Under the pieces are notes generated by a model. The model had not been told where the DNA came from. It worked only from the letters and a program-made list of their open reading frames with translations, and made no database searches. DNA of 64,000 nucleotides from Atopsyche davidsoni (lineage: Eukaryota > Arthropoda > Insecta > Trichoptera > Hydrobiosidae). Both the position numbers and the translations under genes were made by a program. Of this stretch, positions 20,961 to 31,700 are shown in pieces. Each line of letters opens with the position of its first letter. Positions within the stretch are counted from its first letter, which is position 1. The stretch lies in assembly GCA_022113835.1 (NCBI GenBank), contig JAILWY010000007.1, positions 2,795,001 through 2,859,000 of the forward strand, in the 5' to 3' direction.

Positions 20961-22739
20961 CCTATTTGCGTAACCCTTAGAAAGTATTATTAAAAAAACG
21001 TAAACTATTCGATATGAATATTCAATAATGTAGTATACGTTTTTATGTCATACATTGAGTATTGCGGGTAATAAATTATTAGTATGAATGTATCAGTTTT
21101 ACAAATGTATATACAGGGTCACAGGTGATATATCCCAAAAAATAGAATGTGTTGTTGTTCTGCAGAAAAAGGCTTTTTTGACATATTTTATCTTCATAAT
21201 GAAAATAAATAAATACAAATACGCTACCACCTACGTCACACATTGAATATAACCACACACCATATTACAACCTTAACGATAAGAACTATTGTAAATTTAC
21301 CTCATGAATAATCTTGAACTTAAATTTTTGAATGTTGCTGTTATATGTGTATAAAAAATTCAATATTTTTGAATAAAATACTTGAGTGATTTTCCACATG
21401 TTCGTTTTTATTTGTATCCGGTTTCGCCAACCTTTCCCGTTGTCACTCTGTTTGATAATGCTCAAACATATGTGTATAATGTTTAAATTAAAAATAATAG
21501 TAAGATTATAATCATTTGCAAAGTATGCTGAATATAAAAGAATCAGTTATTTTTTATTAAAAATAAATATTTTATTAAAAGAGTATGATATAAAATATTA
21601 ATAAAGCGTTCAATATTGACTTCTGTGCTCATATCGTGTAGATTTATCTCCAAGTCTAAATATATACGAGTATATGCACCGCGTGGAAAATCTTTTATAT
21701 TTTTCAAGCAATGCCATGTATATAATATATTCATAGATCTCTTAGCACTTCAACGGAATTTAAAATGCGCATACCATTTTTAAAATTCCATATTTCCGAG
21801 AGATGGCAAATCAATATTTCAGGGGGGAGGAACTATGAGAAACGCTGATAATGTGACGGAAGACATACACTTCCAATGAAGCCTTCTTTGTTCAGACTTT
21901 CAAGAAAGAACGCTCATCTCCGACATGGGAATCTTTGTTTCAGGTACTTACAACTTTTTATAAGACCCTGAAGCGAATTTAATTTCTGTATTCAATTGAA
22001 TTTGTTGTATACGCAATTTCTATGTACACGAAAAATTATCAATACATACAAATAATACATTAAAATATACGATATTTACTTTGAGATTATTTTACGATTG
22101 GAATACTTTAAATAAAAAAAAAACATTTAGTAAATATTCTTCGATATAATTGATATTGTGAAACAATTTAATCGGTATTTTTTGAGTTGCAAGCCATTTT
22201 TATTAAATGTTAAATCCATTGAAAAGTATCGACAAAATAATAAATTGCTCAATCAACCCCAAAAAATTTTGCAAGCCCATTTTTCAAATTACAATATCAA
22301 ACACTTTTTTGCGTACAAAATTTTGGCAATTTTGTAAAGTTAAGGTTTGTTTAGTAAATCGAGGTAATTTTGTAAAGTTAATCAAACGTTTTCTATGAAA
22401 CTGATATTGTTAATGTTTGAAAAACTTACCTTTAAGGAATCATCAAACAAACAGCTCAGCTATCTGTAACAAAAACAATATATAAGTTTTTTTTTTTATT
22501 GTGGCGTTGTATTACATATACTGTGTAGAGTATAATGATAACATCATGTCTTTATAAACCACACATGTTAAGCTCTTGTATTATATGTACGTTTTTAATA
22601 CTACCTTGTTCTTGCCATGTTAACACTAATTGATACAAAAAAAAAAATAAAGCACGTACAATAACTTCCGTAAAAAATTGCACAAAGAAAAAAAGAAAAG
22701 CAAAAACAATTAAGACAAATAACCGTGAAATACATTTTC
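20961..22739. other. AT-rich stretch with a transposon-end-like word
   Basis: Mostly AT-rich. TATACAGGGTCACAGGTGAT at 21112 resembles the outer end of Tc1/mariner-type elements, but no partner end or coding remnant is visible nearby. Short frames at 21543-21734 (minus) and 22207-22398 (plus) have no recognisable domain. Confidence 0.45.
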
Positions 22740-23010
22740 ACGTAAAAACACCCTGCGATAGTGTTTGCACCCTGCGACGACGTAACATCATTAGCGGAGA
22801 GGTGCGAAACCTCCCGCTAAGACGTGCTCTCCTGTTCCCTAATCTATTGATCTTACCCCGCAGGTATATACAAGATGGAGGTAATTGCCTTAATTATTTA
22901 TAGTCCTCAGCAGTAATTACGTTATCCCTGCCTGTCAACTCTGCTCAGCGATGCCGGCAACGGGAAACGTTGAGCAAGATAATTTCATCAGAGGCAGCTC
23001 TGCTTTTCCG
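22740..23010. promoter_or_regulatory. Motif-rich GC-elevated block
   Basis: The block contains CACCCTGCGA twice (22749 and 22768, 19 bp apart), a strong hairpin (22791-22820), homeodomain words (GTAATTGCCTTAATTATT; AGTAATTACG near 22912) and CTATTGATC. GC content falls sharply on both sides. It is the best enhancer-like block of the window by motif content, although function is inferred. Confidence 0.4.
22791..22820. other. 12-bp-stem hairpin with one bulge
   Basis: TTAGCGG, bulged A, GAGGT pairs with ACCTCCCGCTAA around a GCGAA loop. The stem is perfect apart from the bulge. It sits inside a GC-elevated regulatory-looking block, so it could also act at the DNA level as a palindromic binding site. 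Confidence 0.5.
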
Positions 23011-23233
23011 GCCATTTATTTACGATTTTTTTTTTTTTTTTTCAAAACAGACTTCTCTCTCGCGATAAGCTTTATTTATATGGAACAAATAAAAAAACAG
23101 CCACGCTAATTTAACGAGCATTCCATCTTTGTTGTGAGGAAAGCTGCGGAGAATCTGAACGGATGAGTTTATCGGGAAATTTGTGTTTTGTGATTTTAAT
23201 TTGTAAATATATACTTTGATATAAACTACTTTG

Positions 23234-23662
23234 TCTTTTTTTTGATTAACGCCAATCAGATGCGTATTTATTACCCATTACGGATTTATTATATTATTAC
23301 TAACATGATTAGGCACATTAGTTCATACATAGAAGATGATTTTTAAAGAAACTCTCTGAAAAATATCATCGTGATTTGTGTGGGATTTGAACCCACATCC
23401 CCTGGTTTACATGACCGGTGTACTAACCCTTGTACTAACGAATCACTTCCGTTTATCGAAAAAATTTAACAATCATACTCTACATATGAACCAATGTGCC
23501 CAGGCCAACCAAGATTTAGTGATTTGCAAGCACTAGACTTTTTGAACAAAGTTACAAGTGAAGCGATTTTAGTCCCATCTGGATATTATTTTTAAAATCT
23601 ATTAATTTTGCTAATATAAACATATGTCTATTTTTTGATTTACGTCAATCAGATGCGTATTT
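23234..23662. repeat. 35-bp direct repeats bracketing the first SINE
   Basis: GTC(T/A)TTTTTTGATT(A/T)ACG(C/T)CAATCAGATGCGTATTT occurs at about 23233-23267 and again at about 23627-23662. The two differ at a few bases and lie 395 bp apart in the same orientation. They bracket the minus-strand SINE. They are longer than a normal SINE target duplication, so they may instead be parts of a larger repeat unit. Confidence 0.7.
23292..23455 (-). mobile_element. tRNA-derived SINE, minus strand
   Basis: Read on the minus strand, GTGATTCGTTAGTACAAGGG is followed by TTAGTACACCGGTCATG, then a TTCAAATCCC box B region (GGGTTCAAATCCC, complement at 23382-23394) and CACAAATCAC. GTGATT and AATCAC can pair as an acceptor stem. 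A body follows with ATGATATTTTTCAGAGAGTT and a tail ending TAGTAATAATA. The combination of box A-like, box B and an unrelated body is the layout of a tRNA-derived SINE. Confidence 0.7.
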
Positions 23663-23667
23663 CATGA

Positions 23668-23789
23668 ATGTAAACCAGGGGATGTGGGTTCAAATCCCAC
23701 ACAAATCACGATGATATTTTTCTGAGAGTTTCTTTAAAAATCATCTTCTATGTATGAACTTATGTGCCTAATCATATTAGTAATAATAA
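23668..23789 (+). mobile_element. tRNA-derived SINE, plus strand, 5'-truncated
   Basis: This is the inverted counterpart of the copy at 23292-23455. It starts at ATGTAAACCAGGGGATGT, includes box B (GGGTTCAAATCCC at 23686-23698) and the same body and tail (TTCTGAGAGTTTCTTTAAAA, then TAGTAATAATA). It lacks the box A half. The two copies form inverted arms of about 120 bp separated by about 255 bp. Confidence 0.7.
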
Positions 23790-24954
23790 ACTACCTTGAT
23801 AATTTAGGAAAATAGAGTCATCGAAAATATTTTTACGAAATTATAAATTAGATCAATGTACACTCGATTAGTTTCAGGTTTATATGAAATATCTGAAATG
23901 ACTCAGCACACCAGATCGAAACCTCAGCCTTCAGCTGATATCATCACAGTTGGATAGATCACAAAGGTAGCGAGGCGTTATACCTTGCACAAACTTGATC
24001 GTCATCAAGGAGACGTTGAACTTAATACCTCCTCAACCCTTACGTTCAACTATTACCTGAGTTTCAGGAGCTATATAGATCCTTATGCTGTTATCTCGAA
24101 GATAAGATGATAGTCAAGCTGAAGATAACTTGATACTAGTTAAATAGGTTTAATTTAGTAATTTCGCATTAGTTCTGATTATCATAAAATATATCGAAAG
24201 CATTATTATATTATCAAATAATATGATAAAACAATAAGAATTTACGATTATTGATATTACATATTCCGATATCTCAAATAGTTTATATGTTGAAATATTA
24301 ATTAACCTATAAATACCCGCACACTTATTGTATAGTTGTTGTTACAAATTTGATTTATGTCGACATAAATCAACGGTTCTCAAATATATATTAAGGCGCA
24401 TTTATTTTTTAGGTATCGATACTCTTCTCATAAAAAAATATTCCTGGTACCGGCACTGAAACGCCGGAACCTTAATATAAAAACACGACTTAACTCTCAA
24501 AAATATATTTTATATATGTTAACATTTAACTAATAAATAAATCTGTACATCTTTTTCCACAAAGCACTTTGACAAAATGATTTCAGCTGAAGTCCTTGAT
24601 ACTTTCAAGATGTCAGCAGTCGGCAACAAAAAAGTAGATCCAAGAATATATTTGAAATTCAATATGAAAACCTTTTCTACGTTTCCCTTTTCACCCATTG
24701 GCAAAGTGACTTTTGTAAATATTTATTTTATAAATTTACAATACTATATTTTTACTTTTTATACAACAAAGAAACGTTTTTTTGTTCGCAAGTGGCACAT
24801 TAAACTATTACTTTTTATATACGAACAAAAAAATTTCTATGAATATATTGAAGTAATTATTTATCACGTTCAAATGCTTTCGTAGAAGGCGTCTTTTATA
24901 AGTTTTTTTTTTATAGTTGTAGCTTTTCAAGCGCACTTAAATCACATCCAAAAA
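23790..24954. other. AT-rich stretch with a perfect palindrome
   Basis: No gene is supported. Overlapping frames of 61 and 102 codons on opposite strands (24519-24885) show no domain. A perfect 24-bp palindrome at 24350-24373 is listed separately. The segment 23880-24130 is less AT-rich but has no recognisable feature. Confidence 0.5.
24350..24373. other. Perfect 24-bp palindrome
   Basis: The half-site TTGATTTATGTC (24350-24361) is followed directly by its exact reverse complement, centred on GTCGAC. It could be a dimeric transcription factor site. Chance occurrence in AT-rich DNA is possible but less likely with a GTCGAC centre. Confidence 0.6.
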
Positions 24955-25200
24955 AGAATGCAGACAAAACAACCCCGAGTGAGTCCCATAAGGGCGAACA
25001 GTGCACCCCCATCCAGCCTTAATAGTTACGTATTAGAGCCATTTGCCAGGGTGACGTTGGACGACATATTTCAGTGGAGTAATGAAACAACAAGTAGCCT
25101 GATGGTCGTGTTTGCATCCCCGGCTCCAGCAGGGTTAAAAACAGATTTGTCCAACCTTGGGGTATATTAGGTTGTGATTGTTAAAAATTGTCGGTGAAGT
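24955..25200. promoter_or_regulatory. GC-elevated block with a 70-codon frame
   Basis: The composition is raised over about 215 bp. A plus-strand frame (24958-25170) translates to an unrecognised 70-residue peptide. Words such as TTAATAGTTACGTATTAGAG and GCCAGGGTGACG suggest a non-coding regulatory block at least as much as an exon. Confidence 0.25.
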
Positions 25201-25695
25201 GGAGAATTCGCACGTTGATAAATAAATCCTTTGGCGCATTCAAAATTGTATATACGGGGAAAAGACGCTATTAATGAACACGTTACCAGCTCTATTGCAG
25301 TAATGGAATATATGGCCAAGATAAACCGTTAGAGAGTAGGATTACATAAATAAGACCACGTCATGCTTTAAAGGATTCAATTGATACTCAGAACGAATAC
25401 AAAAATACCTATTTTTTTTAGAAAAACACATGTTTCATTAAATTCCATACTTTCACGGCTATCATAGATATATTGCAAGATTACATTTAAATGCATGTTT
25501 ATTAATTTACCACAACCAAAGCATTCACTGAGACTAAATATCAAGTCATAAAGTTTGACTGGAACTTATTTTATCATAATACAATTTTTTTTTCTATAGT
25601 TTCCACTAAAAATCTTTCATTCTAAACTATTTACTATATAAGTTATTTATAAAAGTCACATTGGTTGCACAAACCATATTTATACTAATTATTCT

Positions 25696-25880
25696 TATTG
25701 AGGGGCAAGGCATTTGATTTGTGAAGATCCATTATTATAATGATAAAAGTAACTGTGTATTCTGTCTTCACTTTGAGTTTATTATATTTTTTGCAAAGTT
25801 TAGTTATGCATCTGATGATGACCTAGTCTATTTGGTCGAAACTAGTCATGCAAAAGATATAATAAACTCAAAGTGAAGAA
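25696..25880 (+). mobile_element. Penelope-type repeat copy B, with hammerhead-like core in an inverted repeat
   Basis: The leader TTGAGGGGCAAGGCATTTGA and GATCCATTATTATAATGAT match copy A. Inverted arms follow: CTTCACTTTGAGTTTATTAT from 25766 and its complement ending CAAAGTGAAG at 25878, flanking the hammerhead-like block. The arms extend stem I of the motif far beyond the usual length. No coding region is seen. Relation to Penelope-like elements is inferred from the motif type. Confidence 0.65.
25807..25852 (+). ncRNA. Hammerhead-ribozyme-like motif, copy B
   Basis: Stem I is TGCAT/ATGCA (25807-25811 and 25848-25852), extended outward by the inverted arms. CTGATGA occupies 25812-25818. 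Stem II is GACC/GGTC (25820-25823 and 25834-25837) with a 10-nt loop. GAAA is at 25838-25841, a minimal ACTAGT stem III follows, and presumed cleavage is after C25847 (GTC, the preferred triplet). The extra T at 25819 is shared with the other copies. Confidence 0.6.
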
Positions 25881-26299
25881 TTTTATATAATTTTAATTAT
25901 AAGTTATTATAACTCCAGAGGCAAGCATTGCTCGTTTTGAACAAAAAATATATGAAGGAAACTGATATATACGAGTATCTCGAATATATATAAATATGTT
26001 ATTAATAAATTTAATTTTTTTTTTCATTGTTACGATTAACTTTTTTTATAGTTATGTCTTAATTGTAGATGGTATATCAGTGGAAAAGCTCGATAATATA
26101 GAATATCGTTTATTTCACTTGTAGCGAGAGCTCTTTCGCCGAACATGGAATCATCAAAACTGCTATTTTTTTATTTTATTATAATAAAATGGAGTATTAC
26201 AAAATAATTACCAGTTCAATTAATTAATAGAATATCGTATGCATGTGTGTTTTTATTAATCCACTAAGCACTCGCCTATTCGATTTTATTAGAAATACG

Positions 26300-26600
26300 T
26301 TTTTATTAAGTACCGGCAATAGACCCGTATGTGTTAAACTTCATCGAAACGACTTAATGAGACGTCCGGGCGTACGGCCGGCGCGGGTCGAGCCGGAGTA
26401 ATGTTTATTGCTCGAATGAATCGGGAGATATATCGCTCCAATACTTATCCTTCACGTCCAGGCCTGCCGGGGCTGAGGGAGGGACAGGGAGCGAGGATCG
26501 ATCAGGCCATCCGTCACTGTCGCACACTTGTCAGAGGCAAACGCACGCCTACCTGCCCACCACCTCTTACGTGCTCCCAGTAGCTCCCCGATTGTGCAAC
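26300..26600. promoter_or_regulatory. CpG-rich island
   Basis: CpG-dense sequence including GACGTCCGGGCGTACGGCCG and GCGCGGGTCGAGCCGG near 26361-26397, then a GC-rich run to 26590. The 60-codon frame at 26401-26583 shows no domain. A promoter or enhancer island is possible. Confidence 0.35.
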
Positions 26601-26633
26601 CAAACACCATTGTTAAAAATATATATTTATAAT

Positions 26634-27060
26634 ACGTCCGATAAGTACTAAGCCTACAAAAAAAAAAAAAAAAATTTGAAAAAGTGGCGATTTATTTCTC
26701 AAAATAGTCTCCGTTTAGCTCGATACACTTGACCCAGCGATGCTCCAACATCTTAATACGTTTTATTGAGGTCTGCAAAGTAGGCCTCCGTGGCGGCGAT
26801 GACCTCCTCATTCGATTTAAATTTCTGCCCGGCGAGTGGCTTTATCAAGTTTGGAAACATAAAAAAATTGCACGGGGCCAATCTGGAGAATACGGTGGAT
26901 GGGGGAGCAGTTCGTGGTGCAATTCGACCAATTTGTGTGAGGTGTGAGCCGTTGTCATGGTGGAAGAGCACTTTTTTTTTCGCCAAATGGGGCCGTTTTT
27001 TCCGAATCGACCCAATAATTCGACATAGTTGAGCCCTGTGACCGTATTGCTAAATACTTA
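26634..27060 (-). mobile_element. Mariner fragment, same family as 2842-3333
   Basis: The left edge keeps the inner part of the terminal repeat (TCCGATAAGTACTAAGCC from about 26637), but about 7 bp of the outer repeat (AGGGCGG) are missing relative to the intact copy. The interior matches the mariner 3' half on the minus strand. The element stops near 27060 without a right end, just before a Helitron fragment. It is a truncated relic. Confidence 0.85.
26690..27045 (-). pseudogene. Mariner transposase C-terminal half, catalytic D replaced by N
   Basis: On the minus strand the frame reads ELLGRF, KKKVLFHHDNGSHLT, then after two opposite one-base shifts LAPCNFFMFPNLIKPLAGQK and SNEEVIAATEAYFADLNKTY. 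HHDN holds the second catalytic aspartate. The family's third aspartate (PCDFF-type in the related copy at 2890-3230) is asparagine here (PCNFF). The N-terminal half is missing. The product would be inactive on three counts: truncation, frameshifts and the lost metal-binding residue. Confidence 0.88.
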
Positions 27061-27094
27061 AAAAATAACACCGTCTACGCACAGCAAACGTAAT

Positions 27095-27400
27095 TCATAA
27101 ATAATTGCTCAATTGAACGTGATAAAGACTGCATCAATTCCTGAAAATATTTATAAAGGAAATTTCAAAAGAAAAATAAGATCATACAATAACAGTATAT
27201 CTTTTGCATCAATGGGAGTTAGATTAGTAGGTTCAGTAGCAGGATCAGAGCCATTCTGCTTCAAAGTTCAAGGCCAAATATATTATAGAACTTCGCACCT
27301 TCATCCAACTGATAGTATAAAATGAAACCAAAAATTCATCTTATTGTCAGCCAAACAAATGTTCAAACACTATTGCATCGTTCATCGAATACTTCATTCT
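27095..27400 (+). pseudogene. Helitron replicase fragment (Helitron-like N-terminal region)
   Basis: The frame from 27095 to 27325 reads RSYNNSISFASMGV and then PFCFKVQGQIYYRTSHLHP. This is the pattern (YNxxxSFAS, F-x-GQIYHR) of the Helitron-like N-terminal domain that precedes the HUH nuclease in Helitron Rep-helicases. A stop follows at about 27323-27325. Shifting by one base restores similarity (KPK, then IVSQTNVQ), so a frameshift is present. Helitrons replicate by a rolling-circle mechanism. Only this ~100-residue scrap of a normally >1,000-residue protein remains, with neither nuclease nor helicase motifs in view. Confidence 0.75.
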
Positions 27401-28394
27401 GTGACGGGCAACTTTTTTAGCATATTTATAATATCAAAGTACCAAAATTAAAATTTTTCATTCAAGATGTTGATGGGTTTCCGACTACGCCTCCTTGCAG
27501 TTGCGATCTAGAATTATAATCACTTCAACCACTGTAGCTCGACAGCATATGTAAAATAAAAAACTACATGCATAATTATCCTTTCAGTGTTTAATAGTCT
27601 ATTACTTGGAACAAAAAAAAAAAATTATACGCGGTTATCACAAGTACAGTTTGCATCGGATGAATTAGCGAAGGCCTATTTTTTTTTGTTTAAGGTGTGA
27701 ACTGATTTTTTTCAGGTTTGGAAGCTTCGCCTGAAAATTCGAACGCTTTAAAATCGCACCCCAGAATAAAAGAGCTCCCCCACAATAGGCCATATTTTTA
27801 ACTTAAAGCGACTAATTAATATAAATTCGGCTAGAGTACAATTTGCAGCGAAAGTTTAAATTGAGATATTTATAAAGCCGTGTTTTAAAGGGATTTACAA
27901 AAGAACTTCGAGACAGGCTGGGCAAGAAGAATGAAGGATTAACTAAACTTTGTTTAACCAAAGCTACAAACAATAAACTCGTGTAGACTAACACTCAAGA
28001 AAACATCAGCATTTTCAGATTTAATATTTGGTAGTCATAGCACTTCTATTGTGTGTATAAATATTCAAATAAATTTAAAATTTTTACAGGTTATATCGCT
28101 GTATAAAATATAAAACGATGGAAATCATTTTTTTTTAATTTAAAAAAATAATACTTAGTATAAATGAATAGTACCATATTTCTTAAATAAACTTACTACT
28201 GTGCACAAATTAACTTCAAAACTGTAAACATCACAAAATAATATCTAAAATGAATTATTTCTCATATAATTTTTGCTTAGCGATTATAGGAATTGGAAAT
28301 TATCAATGTATCTAATTATTTTTAAAATTTTTCAAAAGAAAACTACGAGCTGTAATATTTTTCATTAAAATATATTTTTTATGGTTAGTCAGAG
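27401..28394. other. AT-rich stretch, nothing recognised
   Basis: AT-rich DNA with a minor GC patch near 27720-27790 and no recognisable gene or repeat. Confidence 0.5.
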
Positions 28395-28640
28395 TCCTTG
28401 GAGCGGCGGTGTTTTTTTTTATAATTTTTATTATCAAAGATTATGCTAATTTATGCGAGAAAGGGCACATTTCAGCGAAAACTTTTGACCGGCATCTCGA
28501 TAGGGGCTCTGTCGCTGGGAAACAGCACGAAGACCATCTGGTGGAGATTGTGGGGGTGGAAAAAAATACATCCAAGGTGCGATTACATCAAAAAAGTTAG
28601 CCCACAGGGAGGACCTATGGACCCCGATGAAAGTAATAAA
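28395..28640. promoter_or_regulatory. GC-elevated block with octamer-like and E-box words
   Basis: The block contains TTATGCTAATTTATGC (an octamer-like ATGCTAAT), CCGGCATCTCGATAGGGGC and ACCATCTGGTGG with a CATCTG E-box. Two overlapping plus-strand frames (63 and 67 codons) show no domain. A second short block, with GCGGAGGC twice, lies at 28758-28786. Confidence 0.25.
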
Positions 28641-28790
28641 ATATAAAGTTTTCTTTTGCTCCCAAAACGTTTATTTACCGTCAGCTTGTAATTACGTCAT
28701 TTTTAATCTAATTTTGCCAAAATTAAGAAAATTATTATAAAAAAAAAAACAAACCACAAGGCGGAGGCCCCCTGCGGAGGCGTCTTAATT

Positions 28791-31700
28791 TTTCTTGAAA
28801 AATAAAAACAAATTTAAGGGAGTAAATGAAAAATTTACTCACTTAGAACTGATTGCCCAATTTTTTTTTTAATATTCACGGTATTTATTTTTAATCTTGT
28901 TGAAGTTTTTTGCGACTTCTTTGTTATAAATAAAAATTTATTTTAATCAACGGTTGTCTTAACACGGGGACGTGAAATTTATTTTCCTTTTTTCTTTGCT
29001 TATTATCTCTTGTCAAATGTCCAATTCAGAAATTTGGATCTGAGCAACTAAAATTGTGGATTATATCTTTATTTAATTTAATATACAATAAGATTCACAG
29101 AAACGCCTTTCAAATTCATAAATTACTATCCTGTTTAAATTTTTAAAGAGTAGTCTTTAACTATTTAATGGCAACAGCCGAAAGTAAGTACTGTCTCATT
29201 AATTCTTGTTTAGTACAATGATTATTAAATATTCTTACCATAGAGAGTAATTTTTATTATTTAAGTAGGGTAAAATTGAATCTGCGTAACATATTTGTTG
29301 AATATTGTAACATTATATCAGCGAATAAGACAGTTAATTAAATGGTTTTTTTTTTAATAAAAAAAAAGCAACTTTGATTAAAAAAAAAATTAAAACTTAG
29401 AAACGCCACTATACTATTTGATTAATTTTTTGATTAATTTTAAAACAATGTTTTATAAGCACAACCAATTTATATTGCCTCGTATTAAATAGCGTTTATA
29501 AATCCAAAACCTCAATATAAATATAAAATTTATTCAAAAGTTAAATAAATAGTTATGAGACCTGTTCGTAATTAAAAAATTCAAATACACCTCGCTTAAT
29601 CCGAGCTAAAGCATTCTTCATAAAATCGTTACAGAAAGCCAAAATTAATATCTAAAAGAATTCTCGGAACTCTCGCACTGGAGGCCGATTATCCAGTTTC
29701 CATGTAAATGATACTGGAAAACTCGGAACTCATCCATTCGGTCGGAATTAACATACGTAATTCTCTTTTAAAAAAAAAATCCTTGTCTGAGCTTGAATTA
29801 TTTAAACTCCTTGTCCGGGCCTGGATCCTCCGAGAGCAGGGCCGGCGGTGAAATGGTTATTTATAAAAGCTAATTTGGATGTTTTGTGAGAAATTAACAC
29901 TCATCTAATGCTGTTTAGACTAAGTTCTCTTGAGGGTTGCATGGATGGACTTCGAAGTTTTTAGCCCTTTTTATTTATTCATGGCTTCATAACGTAACCT
30001 CTGCGTTGTTCAGAGCATGATTTTGGGTTAAGTAATAATTTTTGTTATATTTATAATTATATATAGTAGTAGGGTTATTGGACACTTGTTATAAGGTTGT
30101 CTCAGCGTGTGTCTCCTGATTATGAAATAAAATTATATGTATTGGTACTTTGTTTGGTACTAAAAATAATCCATAGAAAGTGATGGGACTGATTGATTGT
30201 TAAACTTTTTTTTTTATTAAAAAAAATACCATATTATTTTAGATAGATATGATAAAAATGCGTATTTTTCTCTATAATGCTATAAGGACAATATTTTGGT
30301 TAGATAAAAAAATTTCTGAAACCCTGCGACCACTAGAACTCTAATAAAGCAAATAGTCTATTTGAGCTAACCACATTTGTATTAAATACTTACTAAATCT
30401 TTTTAGGGGGTACGTAATTGAACTTCTTTGGTTTAAGAAGGCATTACATTTGCATTGGGACACGTGATATATGGTAAAATAAAAATTTCTCGAGTCTGTT
30501 TCGGTGAGAGTTATAGAAGACAAAAAATAGTTTACTATTGTGTAGGGGAATGCTTAAACTAGTTAAAATAAACAAAATCTCTGCTTTTATAAAATAAATA
30601 AGAAGCATATTTGTAGTTTTATTCATTCTTTACATTTGTATACGTTAACTCTCCTTGAAGTAATCTAATAATAATTATAAAGCCCGGCCCATTCAATATG
30701 AAATATTGTTTAATTTCCAAAATAAAGTTATAATCCACTCTTTTTGTGTCTCCTTGTAAATTTCCAATGATAATTTTTTTTTGTCCAAAAAAAACCATTT
30801 GTTATAATTGATATACATATTATTATAATTTTTAAAATAATCTTGGTTTCCAAAAATGATTGAAAATATCAACCTTTATTAAAAAAAAATTGCTTCATAA
30901 AACTCTTATACTGCGTTATAATTTGCTCTTGTAAGCTTTAATAAAAATAACTACTTGAGCAGTCGTATAACTTGTCTCGCATTTTAGATTTCGATAACCA
31001 CCAAAATGTATCTAAATCAAGAAGTACGTTGAATTTATTTTTGAATTTATAATGTATTTAATAATTTAAATGTATTTAATATAACATCATAGAAACGTAA
31101 TGAGATTTTCTTATTTGTGTTCTCTTGATCCGTCTTTCCATAATTGGCTTTTTGTTACTGGAACTTTGCTCTGCATATTTGAACGCGAAAGCAGCGACAC
31201 AATTTCACAAATATAGCTTTATATTTTAATTTATGAAATATTTCATCCTGAAAAACCACTAATTGTTTTACTAAAGTTCAGAGTTCAAAGAATGAAACGA
31301 TGTCAATATTTGTGATATTTTTACTTTAAGGAGCATGTTAATGATAGTCAAATTTCAAATATTTATATGTGGACTTTAGCAAAAAGTAGCACTCATTTAT
31401 AATCACCGAAATTTTAATACATGAAGTCTTTATTATAAATTTTTAGATATATTAAATCTGTTATTAACTTAATTTAAACCAAATCTCAAATATTCCAAAA
31501 GTAGCCGGTAGGATGTAAAGCAACTCAAACAGTTATAACATAAATTGTGATTAAAACATTCTATTCACATGAGAGCACAGATGATAAAAAGTGCATTATC
31601 CACCAAAGAAAAAAGGCCTTAACTTAACCCATAAGTTCTCAACAAATGTTTATGTCATCAACGATGCAAATACCAAGTCTATTATAAATCCAGAACATTC

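Noticed and set aside
21112..21131. TACAGGGT-type transposon ends at 21.11, 32.96 and 36.75 kb as one element
   Set aside because: The ends are far apart, differ in sequence after the first bases, and enclose no related coding remnant. They may be solitary relics or chance.
23376..23450. A functional tRNA gene
   Set aside because: Box B is good, but the anticodon stem has a mismatch and no U33, the D-arm contains an internal repeat, and the same sequence recurs with a non-tRNA body. A SINE explains it better.
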